NCBI RefSeq assembly: GCF_012563545.1
Contig: NZ_CP050804.1
Location: forward strand, 744,001-808,000
DNA: 64,000 bases
Origin: Arcanobacterium buesumense
GTDB lineage: Bacteria; Actinomycetota; Actinomycetes; Actinomycetales; Actinomycetaceae
Direction: 5' to 3'
The translations under genes and the position numbers were made by a program. This document shows, in pieces, positions 15,232-24,193 of this stretch. Below the pieces are notes generated by a model, which was given only the letters and a program-made list of their open reading frames with translations, was not told where the DNA came from and ran no database searches. Each line of letters opens with the position of its first letter. The first letter of the stretch is position 1.

Positions 15232-17985
15232 TTAGGCGACTTCGTTTGGATCTGAGACGCCAGATGTTCCGGCATTTGGATTGAATAGATCGTATTTGTC
15301 AATCGCTTGCTTGACAACGGAACGATCAATTTCACCACGATCTGCTAGTGCCTGGAGGGCACGAACGACGACGGACGCGGAATCAATCTTGAACTCTCGA
15401 CGGGCTGCTGCTCGCATATCTGAGAAACCGAAACCATTAGCGCCAAGAACGTAATAGTCAGTTGGTACCCATGGGCGAATAGCATCTTGTACTTGTTTTT
15501 CAAAGTCTGAAGTGGCAATGACTGGTCCATTGGTGTGCTTGAGCACTGAAGTCAGGTAGGCTTCGCGCGGTTCTTCATCTGGGTGGAGGAAGTTGTGCTC
15601 GTCTGCAGCCAATCCGTCTTTACGTAGCTCATAGAAGGAGGTCACTGACCATGTTGTGGCCTTCACACCCCAATCGTTACGAAGCATGTCGCGAGCTTCA
15701 CGAATCCATGGGACACCAATACCGGAGGCAAAGAGCTGGACCTCTGGGCCGTCGCCTTCACCTTCATCAAGCTTGTAAAGTCCCTTGAGGAGTCCATCAA
15801 CGTCTAACCCTTCTGGTTCTGCTGGTTGATGAATTGGCTCGTTATAGATCGTGATGTAATACATGACATTTTGATCTCTGCCGTCTGAGCCGTCACCGTA
15901 CATGCGCTTGATACCGTCTTTAACGATGTGGCTAATTTCGTATGCGTAGGCAGGATCATATTGAACGATGGCTGGGTTCGTTGAAGCTAGGACATGTGAA
16001 TGTCCATCAAGGTGTTGTAAACCTTCTCCAGTAAGTGTGGTTCGGCCGGCGGTTGCGCCCATAATAAATCCACGTGCTAACTGGTCTGCCGCCGCCCAGA
16101 ATTGGTCAGCAGTTCGTTGGAATCCGAACATCGAGTAGAAAATATAGACTGGAATCATTGGTATTCCGTGAGTGGCGTAGGATGTTCCTACGGCTGTGAA
16201 GGCTGCCGTAGAGCCAGCTTCGGTAATACCAGTGTGTAGAATTTGTCCATTTTCCGATTCCTTGTAGGAAAGTAGTAGCTCGGAATCGACAGCGGTGTAA
16301 TTTTGACCGTGAACATTAAAGATCTTCGCGGTTGGGAAGATTGCGTCAAGGCCGAAGGTTCGTGCCTCATCTGGAATGATTGGCACAATGTGTTTGCCAA
16401 ATTCCTTGTCCCGCAAAAGATCTTTGAGCATCCGGACGAAAGCCATTGTTGTGGCTACCTTTTGCTTGCCAGAACCGGCGCGAATACCATCGAAAGGTTT
16501 TTCTGGTGGTAGCGCGATGCCTTGTTCGATTACCCGGCGTTCTGGAACGAACCCACCAAGTTGACGACGACGTTCGAGCATATATTCCATTGCTGGATGG
16601 CTATTATCAGGCTTGTAATATGGCGCCTGATATGGATCGTCAAGCTGCGAATCTGGGATATCAAGATGCAGTGTATCGCGTAGCATCTTGAGATCGTCAG
16701 AGTTGAGCTTTTTCATCTGGTGGGTAGAGTTACGACCAGCGAAGTTTGATCCTAAAACATAACCTTTAATCGTGTGGGCAAGGATAACAGTTGGTGCACC
16801 CTTGTGTTCGGTAGCAGCCTTGTAAGCAGCATAAACTTTACGATAGTCGTGGCCGCCACGCTTGAGCCGCCAAATCTTTTCGTCTGACCAGTCCGCAACC
16901 ATTGCTTTTGTACGTGGGTCACGGCCAAAGAAGTGCTCACGAATATAAGCGCCGTCGTTAGCCTTGAATGTTTGGTAGTCACCATCGAGAGTGTCATTCA
17001 TGATGTTGACAAGTGCGTTATCTTTATCGGCGGCAAGGAGTTCGTCCCACTCGCGTCCCCAGATGACCTTGATAACGTTCCAGCCAGCGCCCTTGAACGA
17101 GGCTTCGAGCTCTTGGATAATCTTTCCGTTTCCGCGAACAGGGCCGTCGAGTCGCTGCAAATTACAATTGACGACGAAGGTGAGGTTGTCGAGTTGCTGT
17201 GAGGCAGCTAGGTGAAGAACACCGCGCGATTCGACTTCGTCCATTTCGCCGTCGCCCATGAAGGCCCAGACATGTTGGTTGGACGTATCCTTTAATCCGC
17301 GGCCTTGAAGGTAGCGGTCATACCACGCTTGATAAATAGCTGAAATTGGCCCTAGGCCGAGGGAAACCGTTGGGAATTCCCAAAAATCGTCCATTTGACG
17401 CGGATGTGGGTAGGACGGGATTCCGCGACCGCCTGAGCGGCGTGAAGCTTGTTGCCGGAATGAATCAAGGTCTGCTTCACTTAACCGGCCTTCGAGGTAT
17501 GCGCGGGCATAGTTGCCGGGAGAGGAGTGGCCTTGGAAGAAGATATGGTCTCCGCCGCCTTCTGCATTTTTACCTCGGAAGAACCAGTTGTGACCAACTT
17601 CGTAGAGTGTTGCTTGTGCTGCGTAGGATGAGATGTGACCGCCTACGCCAATGTTTGGGTTTTGCTGACGAGTAACTTGCACGGCAGCATTCCATCGTGT
17701 CCACCGGCGGAATTCTCGTTCAAGTTTTTCGTCACCTGGATAGAAAGGCTCGTCTTCTGCATCGATAGTGTTGATGTAAGGAGTGACGATATTGCGGGGG
17801 AATTGGATGCCGCGCTTACGAGCGTGGCGCTCCATTTCCATGAGGAGGTAACGCGTGCGTGGTCCACCCTTATCGTCGATTAATCCTTCAAGTGATTCAA
17901 TCCATTCGCGCGTTTCTTCTGGATCGATATCAGGAATGCGGTTGTAGAGGCCATTCAGTAGCGGCCGAGTGGGCTGTAGGCTCAC
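15232..17985 (-). CDS. aceE: Pyruvate dehydrogenase E1, homodimeric type
   Basis: The 917-residue enzyme decarboxylates pyruvate with thiamine diphosphate and transfers the acetyl group to the lipoyl domains of E2. It has the thiamine diphosphate motif [10 protein letters not shown] ... NCNLQ and the large homodimeric AceE architecture, colinear from [15 protein letters not shown] to the C-terminus. A GTG start at 17985 follows GAGGGAG. Partner E2 and E3 genes lie about 18 kb away at 35.7-38.8 kb. The next gene on the other side encodes DUF3052, an arrangement I recall from Streptomyces. No fatty acid synthesis genes follow aceE here. Confidence 0.97.
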   Translation of the reverse strand: MSLQPTRPLLNGLYNRIPDIDPEETREWIESLEGLIDDKGGPRTRYLLMEMERHARKRGIQFPRNIVTPYINTIDAEDEPFYPGDEKLEREFRRWTRWNAAVQVTRQQNPNIGVGGHISSYAAQATLYEVGHNWFFRGKNAEGGGDHIFFQGHSSPGNYARAYLEGRLSEADLDSFRQQASRRSGGRGIPSYPHPRQMDDFWEFPTVSLGLGPISAIYQAWYDRYLQGRGLKDTSNQHVWAFMGDGEMDEVESRGVLHLAASQQLDNLTFVVNCNLQRLDGPVRGNGKIIQELEASFKGAGWNVIKVIWGREWDELLAADKDNALVNIMNDTLDGDYQTFKANDGAYIREHFFGRDPRTKAMVADWSDEKIWRLKRGGHDYRKVYAAYKAATEHKGAPTVILAHTIKGYVLGSNFAGRNSTHQMKKLNSDDLKMLRDTLHLDIPDSQLDDPYQAPYYKPDNSHPAMEYMLERRRQLGGFVPERRVIEQGIALPPEKPFDGIRAGSGKQKVATTMAFVRMLKDLLRDKEFGKHIVPIIPDEARTFGLDAIFPTAKIFNVHGQNYTAVDSELLLSYKESENGQILHTGITEAGSTAAFTAVGTSYATHGIPMIPVYIFYSMFGFQRTADQFWAAADQLARGFIMGATAGRTTLTGEGLQHLDGHSHVLASTNPAIVQYDPAYAYEISHIVKDGIKRMYGDGSDGRDQNVMYYITIYNEPIHQPAEPEGLDVDGLLKGLYKLDEGEGDGPEVQLFASGIGVPWIREARDMLRNDWGVKATTWSVTSFYELRKDGLAADEHNFLHPDEEPREAYLTSVLKHTNGPVIATSDFEKQVQDAIRPWVPTDYYVLGANGFGFSDMRAAARREFKIDSASVVVRALQALADRGEIDRSVVKQAIDKYDLFNPNAGTSGVSDPNEVA

Positions 17986-18207
17986 GTTATCTCCCTCGCT
18001 AGTTGTTATCTTGCATCATCGCGATAGATATCACCGAGATATAGTGCTCCGATGCGCTACTTCTAATCTATCGTGAAATAGGCATTCAGTCCTAGGTATG
18101 AGGGGTAATTGAGCTTAGGATAACGCTCACGTCAAGATTCAGTAAATAAAGTGGGGGTGTATATTTTAGAAGTTCTGTGTGTGAAGATGCAGAAATCCAA
18201 CGTGCTT

Positions 18208-18226
18208 GCCTACAATGTTTGTAGGC
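18208..18226. promoter_or_regulatory. Inverted repeat between aceE and DUF3052, possible operator
   Basis: GCCTACAA, TGT, TTGTAGGC is a perfect 8-bp inverted repeat. A second one (CATAC, GTCT, GTATG) follows it directly. It lies about 55 bp upstream of the DUF3052 start in the 294-bp divergent region, which must also hold the aceE promoter. The compact spacing suits a dimeric repressor site or a small hairpin. Confidence 0.4.
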
Positions 18227-18279
18227 ATACGTCTGTATGTTTATGCGTAGCATAGTGCTAAAAATGAAAGGGAGGTCCG

Positions 18280-18693
18280 GTGTCCGGGTCTACTGCTGGC
18301 GAGGCTTACGGTTTCGGTAAAGGTGCGATTGTTCAAGAGTTTGGCTATGACGACGACGTCGCTTTTGAACTTCGTGAAGATATTGAAACTGCTACAGGCG
18401 TTGAACTTGAAGATGAAGACTACCGAGGCGTAGCCGATGGTGTGCTTGCCTGGTGGCGGGCGGACGACGGGGACGTTGATGATCTTACCGATTACCTCGT
18501 TGATGTTGCAGCTTCGCTTGATTCGGATCTTTCTGTTGTCTGGCTTGTTGTTCCTGCTCCGCGAGAAGATCTCCATGTGCCGACTGATGTTGTTAATGAA
18601 GCGGCTAAGACTGCTGGTATGTCAGTCACTCGTACTATGGGGGTTGGAGCTCACTGGACTGCGTATCGCATCACAGTTTCGCGTTCTTATTGA
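18280..18693 (+). CDS. DUF3052 family protein
   Basis: A 137-residue acidic protein of the actinobacterial DUF3052 family: FGKGAIVQEFGYDDDV, LAWWRADDGDVDDLTDYLVD and VWLVVPAPREDLHVPTDVVNEAAKTAGM. The function is unknown; no enzymatic residues stand out. The start is a GTG preceded by GGGAGG. It is divergent from aceE and followed by tRNA-Val, a neighbourhood conserved in other actinobacteria as far as I recall. Codon use and composition do not differ from the neighbours. Confidence 0.9.
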   Translation: MSGSTAGEAYGFGKGAIVQEFGYDDDVAFELREDIETATGVELEDEDYRGVADGVLAWWRADDGDVDDLTDYLVDVAASLDSDLSVVWLVVPAPREDLHVPTDVVNEAAKTAGMSVTRTMGVGAHWTAYRITVSRSY

Positions 18694-18701
18694 TTTCAGT
18701 T

Positions 18702-18730
18702 TTGACATAGCTTGAGATTCGGGCTAAGCT
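18702..18730 (+). promoter_or_regulatory. Promoter of tRNA-Val
   Basis: A consensus -35 TTGACA, a 17-nt spacer and -10 TAAGCT end 7 bp before the tRNA, so the transcript would begin at or next to its first base. This is one of the clearest promoters in the window. Confidence 0.85.
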
Positions 18731-18737
18731 GTCTCTC

Positions 18738-18810
18738 GGACTCTTAGCTCAGTTGGTAGAGCAACGCGTTTACACCGCGTGTGTCATCGGTTCGAGCCCG
18801 GTAGGGTCCA
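18738..18810 (+). tRNA. tRNA-Val (TAC)
   Basis: The acceptor stem GGACTCT/AGGGTCC (one T-G pair), D-arm GCTC/GAGC, anticodon stem ACGCG/CGCGT with loop TTTACAC and T-arm ATCGG/CCGGT with TTCGAGC form a complete cloverleaf. The anticodon is UAC, valine. CCA is not encoded. Confidence 0.95.
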
Positions 18811-18816
18811 CGTATG

Positions 18817-18866
18817 AAATAATCGAGTGTTTACTGAGATATGTAAACACTCGATTATTTTATTTG
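18817..18866 (+). terminator. Terminator after tRNA-Val
   Basis: A perfect 18-bp inverted repeat (AAATAATCGAGTGTTTAC and complement) with an 8-nt loop ends in a T-rich tract. Confidence 0.85.
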
Positions 18867-18976
18867 TTGCCTATTGCTCCAGCTCAGTATTGGATTTAGT
18901 TAATCTGACTAGCCGGCTGGTATCAATAACTTCGAGAACTTATGAAAGTATATTGATTAAGCTTGCGTATGATAAA

Positions 18977-19020
18977 CGTTAGTGGCTGACACTAGAAGAA
19001 AATAGTGTCAGCCACTAACG
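18977..19020 (-). terminator. Terminator of the FMN reductase operon
   Basis: A perfect 18-bp inverted repeat (CGTTAGTGGCTGACACTA and complement, 8-nt loop) lies 19 bp beyond the end of the minus-strand FMN reductase gene. On that strand it is followed by TTTATC. Confidence 0.8.
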
Positions 19021-19039
19021 CTATGAAATAGAACTTTGT

Positions 19040-19669
19040 TTACATCTGATCGAATGGGACAAAGTCAGCGAAGAGCGCAGTTGCATCGTCGTCGTTAGCG
19101 GAATCAATCCGCTTATTTGGTTCTGTGTAAACCTGCGCGAGACGAGCGAGTTCTTGGCCGGTGCGATTAATGCGTCGTTCAAGAGTTGCTCCGCCGCGAC
19201 CATCAGAGTCCTTTGCTGCTACCCCGAAGTCCTCAGTAGCCGCATAGACGGCAGTAGGAGCGGTAATAGCATGCAGGTAGGTGAACAATGGGCGCACAGC
19301 ATGTTCGGTAACAAGCGAATGCCGTGGAGTTCCTCCCGTTACTCCAATAGCAACTGGTTTACCCCGTAGTGTCTCTTCCGGTAATACGTCGAAAAAGAGT
19401 TTGAATAACCCAGAAAATGACGCATTGTAGGCGGGCGTGACGGCTATGACAGCATCCGCACGGGCTAGGTCATTGAATACCATTTCCAACTCGGGAGAGG
19501 GGAAACCCGTCAATGCGGCATTTGTGATAGCGCTAGCAACGTTACGTAATTCGATAACTGAATAGCTTGCCTCGTCCGCGGCTTCGATAGTTGCTTGGGC
19601 AAGTTTGCGTCCCAAAGTGCTCGTTGCCGAAGATTCGGAAAGCGAAGCTGAAACAACAACAACTTTCAC
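19040..19669 (-). CDS. NAD(P)H-dependent FMN reductase partnered with a luciferase-like monooxygenase
   Basis: A flavodoxin-fold NADPH-FMN reductase of 209 residues, with an N-terminal flavin loop VVVSASLSESSATSTLGR, the AVIAVTPAYNASFSGLFKLFFD segment and GKPVAIGVTGGTPRHS. It would reduce free FMN for use by the monooxygenase encoded immediately upstream. The two resemble the luciferase-like/FMN-reductase pair known as the CE1758/CE1759 families in corynebacteria. The GTG at 19669 is chosen, with an AGG ribosome site inside the spacing; the longer frame to 19816 runs back into the monooxygenase gene in another phase. Start-to-stop spacing between the genes is 13 bp, so they are coupled. Confidence 0.85.
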   Translation of the reverse strand: MKVVVVSASLSESSATSTLGRKLAQATIEAADEASYSVIELRNVASAITNAALTGFPSPELEMVFNDLARADAVIAVTPAYNASFSGLFKLFFDVLPEETLRGKPVAIGVTGGTPRHSLVTEHAVRPLFTYLHAITAPTAVYAATEDFGVAAKDSDGRGGATLERRINRTGQELARLAQVYTEPNKRIDSANDDDATALFADFVPFDQM

Positions 19670-19682
19670 GACTTTAACCTGC

Positions 19683-20885
19683 TTACTTCTTGAGATTAAT
19701 GAGGTTGTCAGCGTGACGTACCGCGGCTTCGTCATCGGCTTGCTGTTCGTAGAACGAACCGCCGGTGACGTCGTCAACGAGAATTCGTCCGTCGTCGTCG
19801 ATCTTAATTGGACCACGTGCGGCTACTCGAGCTGCATGTGTTGGAGCATCAGGTACGCCAGGTTTACGCATTGCGTCAAATTCTTTACGCAAAACAGGGA
19901 CAATTTCGCCGAGGTGGTCAATCTGCTCATGAACCTTAGCTAGTGGTAAACCAGCGTGGTCGATGAGGAAGAGCTGACGCTGGTAGTCACCAACGTGCTC
20001 ACGGAAACCGAGGGTGCGATCGATAACTTCTTGTGGCGAACCAACGGTGAGTGGAGTCTGGGAGGTAAATTCTTCCATCGTCGGGCCGTGGCCGTAAACC
20101 GGTGCATTATCGAAGTATGGTCGGAATTCGCGCTTCGCAGTTTGTGAATCCTTAGCCCTGTAGAACTGACCGCCCAAACCAACGATCGCCTGTTCTGCGG
20201 TGCCGTGACCGTAGTGCGCGTAGCGCTGGCGGTAAAGCTGAATCATGCGCTTGGTGTGGCTCATTGGCCAGAAGATATTGTTGTGGAAGAAACCATCACC
20301 GTAGTATGCGGCAAGCTCTGCGATTTCTGGGGAGCGGATTGAACCGTGCCAGACGAATGGTGGTACGTCGTCGAGTGGGCGTGGGGTAGAAGTGAAGTTG
20401 CGTAGTGGAGTGCGGAACTTACCTTCCCAGTTAACTTCGTAGTTATCCCATAGTTGGCGAAGCAAGCCATAGTTTTCGACGGCGAGTGGGATACCTTGGC
20501 GAATATCTTTACCAAACCATGGGTAGACTGGTCCGGTGTTTCCGCGTCCCATCATTAAGTCGAGTCGACCGTCTGCTAAGTGCTGAAGCATGGCGTAGTC
20601 TTCGGCAATCTTCACAGGATCGTTCGTTGTAATTAACGTGGTAGCGGTTGATAGTGTGATCTTCTTTGTTGAAGCGGCAATGTATCCGAGAAGAGTTGTT
20701 GGGGAAGATGAGAAGAATGGTGGGTTGTGATGCTCGCCGATAGCGTATACATCAAGGCCAGCTTCTTCCACATGCTGCGCAATTTCTACAGCTGCTTTGA
20801 TGCGTTCGTTTTCGGTAGGAGTTTTGCCCGTAGTGGGATCAGTGGTGATATCGGAAACAGAAAAAACTCCGAATTGCATAGTCAT
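19683..20885 (-). CDS. LLM-class flavin-dependent oxidoreductase (CE1758-like)
   Basis: A 400-residue bacterial-luciferase-like monooxygenase. It begins QFGVFSVSDIT and has AIGEHHNPPFFSSSPTTLLGYIA, TLSTATTLITTNDPVKIAEDYAMLQHLADGR and LMMGRGNTG, all typical of F420/FMN-dependent LLM enzymes. With the reductase gene downstream, it probably uses reduced FMN and oxygen; the substrate is unknown. AAAGG lies upstream; both ATGs (20885 and 20879) are possible. The operon is followed by a strong terminator and sits next to yceI, another gene often linked to redox or quinone/isoprenoid stress. Confidence 0.87.
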   Translation of the reverse strand: MTMQFGVFSVSDITTDPTTGKTPTENERIKAAVEIAQHVEEAGLDVYAIGEHHNPPFFSSSPTTLLGYIAASTKKITLSTATTLITTNDPVKIAEDYAMLQHLADGRLDLMMGRGNTGPVYPWFGKDIRQGIPLAVENYGLLRQLWDNYEVNWEGKFRTPLRNFTSTPRPLDDVPPFVWHGSIRSPEIAELAAYYGDGFFHNNIFWPMSHTKRMIQLYRQRYAHYGHGTAEQAIVGLGGQFYRAKDSQTAKREFRPYFDNAPVYGHGPTMEEFTSQTPLTVGSPQEVIDRTLGFREHVGDYQRQLFLIDHAGLPLAKVHEQIDHLGEIVPVLRKEFDAMRKPGVPDAPTHAARVAARGPIKIDDDGRILVDDVTGGSFYEQQADDEAAVRHADNLINLKK

Positions 20886-20917
20886 AGCAGATTACCTTTC
20901 AGGAAAAGCCTAAACGC

Positions 20918-20943
20918 GTGGGGCGCCATACAAGGCGCCCCAC
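20918..20943 (-). terminator. Hairpin between yceI and the LLM operon
   Basis: GTGGGGCGCC, a 6-nt loop and GGCGCCCCAC form a GC-rich 10-bp stem. On the minus strand it follows the yceI stop; the T run is poor (GCGTTT). Confidence 0.6.
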
Positions 20944-20976
20944 TGACGTCAGTTTATTAAAATATGTGTGCTGGAC

Positions 20977-21525
20977 TCAGGCTTCTTTGACCAAAGCGAG
21001 TTCGAGTTCTAGCTTGATCTTGTCAGAAACCATGACGCCGCCTGCTTCGAGAGCGCCGTTCCAGGTGATGCCGAAGTCCTTGCGGGAGATGTCGGTTGCG
21101 CCTTCGAAGCCAATACGGAGCTTACCTTCGTGATCAACAACAGCGCCGCCGAATTCGAATGGAATTGTGATGGACTTGGTGTTACCACGGATGGTGAAGT
21201 CGCCAGTAATTTCAACGGTCTCTTCGTCGACAACCTTGATGTTGGTTGATCGGAAAGTGATGGTTGGGAAAGCATCTGAGCCGAAGAAATCATCGGAGCG
21301 CAGGTGGTTATCACGCATGGAGTTGCCGGTATTAATGGACTCGGCCTTAATGTTAACTTCAATGACGCCGTTTTCTGGAGCGTTAGCGTCGCCTTCAGCG
21401 AAACCATCGAATTCGTCAAAGTTGCCGCGAACCTTCGTTACCATTGCGTGGCGAGCAACGAAACCAAGACGGGAGTGAGCAGAATCGATGATGAACTTAC
21501 CGTTGAGATCTTTGAGAGCGGTCAT
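20977..21525 (-). CDS. YceI-family protein
   Basis: A 182-residue lipocalin-like beta-barrel of the YceI family: WTIDSAHS-like start as FIIDSAHSRLGFVARHAMVTKVRGNFDEFDG, then MRDNHLRSDDFFGSDAFPTITFRS and ITGDFTIRGNTKSITIPFEF. YceI proteins bind isoprenoid quinone-like lipids. No signal peptide is present, so it is cytoplasmic, unlike periplasmic E. coli YceI. The ATG at 21525 follows AAAGGAG; the longer frame adds 22 residues with no ribosome site. It is separated from the LLM/FMN reductase pair by a hairpin, so it is probably its own unit. Confidence 0.9.
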   Translation of the reverse strand: MTALKDLNGKFIIDSAHSRLGFVARHAMVTKVRGNFDEFDGFAEGDANAPENGVIEVNIKAESINTGNSMRDNHLRSDDFFGSDAFPTITFRSTNIKVVDEETVEITGDFTIRGNTKSITIPFEFGGAVVDHEGKLRIGFEGATDISRKDFGITWNGALEAGGVMVSDKIKLELELALVKEA

Positions 21526-21837
21526 ATTTTTCTCCTTTGAGTGAGAATTTAGTATTTTCAAGTTTGAAAGATTATTCTTCCGAACCAACAAGAATTAATT
21601 TAATACCTAATTATTGAAAAGTCAACTAATGGCGAGTGTGATATTTAAAAGGCTGATATTTCAAGGAAAAACTGATATTTAACGCGGGGTGGGGAAATCG
21701 CTACTTGTGACGATCGATTATCGAAAAGCCGCAAAAGAGATATTTTCCTCCGAAAGTGCGGTAACTGAACTAGACAAATGGCTGCCGAGATCGAGTAGAT
21801 ATTTCTTAGTGCTCATTTTTTACGCTAATGTGGAGTT

Positions 21838-22641
21838 ATGTCGATCACTGTCACTGATGTTATTACTGCCCTAGAGCAAGCCTTTCCACCCCAATTAGCT
21901 GAAAGCTGGGATCGGATAGGACTTATTGTGGGTGAACCTAATGCTCCGGTTAGCCGCATTGGGTTTGCCGTAGATCCTTGTCAGGCTACTGTTGATGAAG
22001 CAATAGTGCGTGGTGCCCACATGCTTATCACGCATCATCCATTATATCTGCGAGGCACTTCAACAGTTGCTGCTTCAACTGCGAAAGGTGCATGGGTTCA
22101 TCAGCTAATCAAAAATGATGTTGCACTGTATGCTGCCCATACTAATGCTGATGCTGCTCCTACCGGTTCAGCGGTTGCCTTTGGAAATCTTCTAGGGTTA
22201 GAAGATATGCGTCCGTTAGCTCCCAATGGCAAGGTGGCGCACCTTGGTATCGGTCGTATTGGGCGATTACCGATAACAATGTCTGTCCGGGAATTAGCTC
22301 ATCGCATCCAAGCATTGATTCCACACACAGAACCTGGAATCTTAGTTGGCGGTGACCCAGAACGAATAGTTCGAACCGTGGCTATCTCTCCTGGATCAGG
22401 AGATTCGTTCTTAGCTACCGCGAACGAAGCAGGCGCGGATGTTTATATTTGTGCCGATCTGCGCCATCATCCAGCTAGTGACCATTTATGGGCAGGCGGA
22501 TGCGCACTGATTGGGCTTACTCACTTTGCGTCTGAGTGGCCAGTTCTGCCTGCAATGGCAAAAGCCGTATCACATCTATCAGGATTAGAAACCTATATCT
22601 CCACTCTCGTAACAGACCCATGGACGCTTCGTTTATCATGA
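21838..22641 (+). CDS. Nif3-like dinuclear metal protein
   Basis: The 267-residue protein belongs to the Nif3/YbgI family, toroidal hexamers with a dinuclear metal centre. Visible ligands and motifs are the N-terminal AESWDRIGLIVGEP, the ITHHPLY pair of histidines, AAHTNADA and a C-terminal HFASEWPVLPAM. The function is unsettled (some are annotated as GTP cyclohydrolase I type 2). It is the compact version without the long insert found in some members. TAATGT lies 6 nt before the ATG, consistent with a leaderless transcript. It is followed by a Zn-ribbon-family gene, a conserved actinobacterial pair. Confidence 0.92.
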   Translation: MSITVTDVITALEQAFPPQLAESWDRIGLIVGEPNAPVSRIGFAVDPCQATVDEAIVRGAHMLITHHPLYLRGTSTVAASTAKGAWVHQLIKNDVALYAAHTNADAAPTGSAVAFGNLLGLEDMRPLAPNGKVAHLGIGRIGRLPITMSVRELAHRIQALIPHTEPGILVGGDPERIVRTVAISPGSGDSFLATANEAGADVYICADLRHHPASDHLWAGGCALIGLTHFASEWPVLPAMAKAVSHLSGLETYISTLVTDPWTLRLS

Positions 22642-22663
22642 TGATATCGATAGGAAAATAACA

Positions 22664-23410
22664 ATGTACCAAGCCCCAAGATCCGATCAATTAGCGCTTC
22701 TCGATATTGTGGAACTCGATGCTCAACTTACCCGATTGCGGCGCGCTGACGAGACACATCCGTTACGGGCCCAAATAGGCCAACTGATGAACACGATAGC
22801 TGCTCTTGGCCGTGACATCATGGAAACGGAGTCCAGCCTAAGTCATATCCAAGAAGCCTTGGATGAAGCAAGTAGCGCAACTGAAAAGTTTCGCGCCGTC
22901 GTCGTCGACAAAGAAACCCGGCTAAATGCCGGTGTCGGAATGGACTCGCGGCAACTATTGACCTTACAAAGTGAGATTGAGACAAACCACAACCAACTCG
23001 CTGAACTTGAACAAGCTGAGTATGCCGAACTTGAAAAGCTCGATAACGCTGAAGAGCGTATTGCAGATGCACAAGCGCAACAGAAGATTCTTAATGCTCA
23101 ACTCGTCGAAAATCGCGCTCAATTAGAAGATGACATTGCAGTGATTGCCCGTGATATTCACGATCTTCAGTTGCGACGTGAATCGCTATATCGCCCCATT
23201 AATGATGCGCTTAAACATGCTTATGAGCGCGCCCAAGAAACTGGTGGGTTAACAGTTATCGCGCTTCGCCCCGATGGTACTACCAGCGGCGGGGTAGGGC
23301 TCTCGCCAATCGATGTCGCTCAGATTCGCCAGGCAGAGCCAGATCATTTTCATATCTCGGAAGACTATGACTGCATCATTATTCGAGATCGAGATTTTCC
23401 ACTAGAGTAA
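22664..23410 (+). CDS. C4-type zinc-ribbon family protein with lost zinc cysteines
   Basis: A 248-residue protein with about 175 residues of antiparallel coiled coil (LDAQLTRLRRADETHPLRAQ to DLQLRRESLYRPI) followed by the short C-terminal domain that in relatives is a zinc ribbon with two CxxC pairs. Here the corresponding region reads TTSGGVGLSPIDVAQIRQAEPD ... EDYDCIII, so three of four expected cysteines are missing and no zinc site can form. The coiled coil and spacing are otherwise intact. AGGAAA precedes the ATG. It follows the Nif3-like gene by 22 bp and overlaps the opposing yaaA gene by 32 bp. Function unknown. Confidence 0.8.
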   Translation: MYQAPRSDQLALLDIVELDAQLTRLRRADETHPLRAQIGQLMNTIAALGRDIMETESSLSHIQEALDEASSATEKFRAVVVDKETRLNAGVGMDSRQLLTLQSEIETNHNQLAELEQAEYAELEKLDNAEERIADAQAQQKILNAQLVENRAQLEDDIAVIARDIHDLQLRRESLYRPINDALKHAYERAQETGGLTVIALRPDGTTSGGVGLSPIDVAQIRQAEPDHFHISEDYDCIIIRDRDFPLE

Positions 23411-24155
23411 GCGCGCGGGTCTTTCCTGGTGGATCTAGTTCAACGTTGGTGATGATATTTCGGTCAACAAGGATGTGGGCAAATTCTGCCAATTCTTCAG
23501 CGTCTTCGGGGATCTGTGTGCTGCGGATAAGTTGGCCAGCAAGAAGCCCGCGATAGTGTTTCGTATGATGCGAGACAACTGTGCGCTTCCCGTTTTTGAT
23601 TCGTACTGCGTTGATGACGACGTGGTCGGCTTGTGCGGGCGGATCCCAGACGCGGTAGGCGCCCGAGCGGGCATCGATGACAAGCTCATCTTCGGAAAAA
23701 TCGGCATCTGCGAGTACCTTTTTCCAAAAGCTTTTGGTGTTTCCAGAACTCGGTAAACTAATGCCCATCGATAGTCGATAGGCAGGAATCATATCCGATG
23801 GGTGATTGATGCCAAAGAGTCCAGAAAAAATTAGTGTATGGCGATTAGCACGTTTGATATCTGAAGGGCTGGCATTGGACATATCCATTGCATTAAAAAG
23901 TACGCCAGAATAAACCTCATATGCCGGCGCACAGGGAAGGTTCCATAAGTCAGTTTGCCGGGCGATGTCGTCAGCCACCCGGGCACCGACCTTCAAAATA
24001 TCGAGAGCATCCTCGCGCTGTGATATGGCTATCAACTCGGTGATGAGTTGCTCACGAGCATCAGAAAACTCAGGGAAGCTCAAGGATTGAAGGTCTAAAG
24101 AAGGACCTTGGGTGGGCTGAGTTTTGCCTTCAGAAGGGGGTAGTAGAATAAGCAC
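23379..24155 (-). CDS. yaaA: YaaA-type peroxide-stress protein
   Basis: A 258-residue YaaA/DUF328 protein: N-terminal ILLPPSEGKT, YEVYSGVLFNAMD, FSGLFGINHPSDMIPAYRLSMG and the late VISHHTKHYRG-like VVSHHTKHYRG. In E. coli, YaaA lowers free iron during peroxide stress. The GTG start at 24155 has TAAACT 6 nt upstream and no ribosome site, so it is probably leaderless. Its last 32 bp overlap the 3' end of the Zn-ribbon-family gene on the other strand. Confidence 0.92.
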   Translation of the reverse strand: MLILLPPSEGKTQPTQGPSLDLQSLSFPEFSDAREQLITELIAISQREDALDILKVGARVADDIARQTDLWNLPCAPAYEVYSGVLFNAMDMSNASPSDIKRANRHTLIFSGLFGINHPSDMIPAYRLSMGISLPSSGNTKSFWKKVLADADFSEDELVIDARSGAYRVWDPPAQADHVVINAVRIKNGKRTVVSHHTKHYRGLLAGQLIRSTQIPEDAEELAEFAHILVDRNIITNVELDPPGKTRALTLVENLDLE

Positions 24156-24193
24156 GTTCCCAGTTTATGCAAAGCTGAGGTAAGATGCAGATG

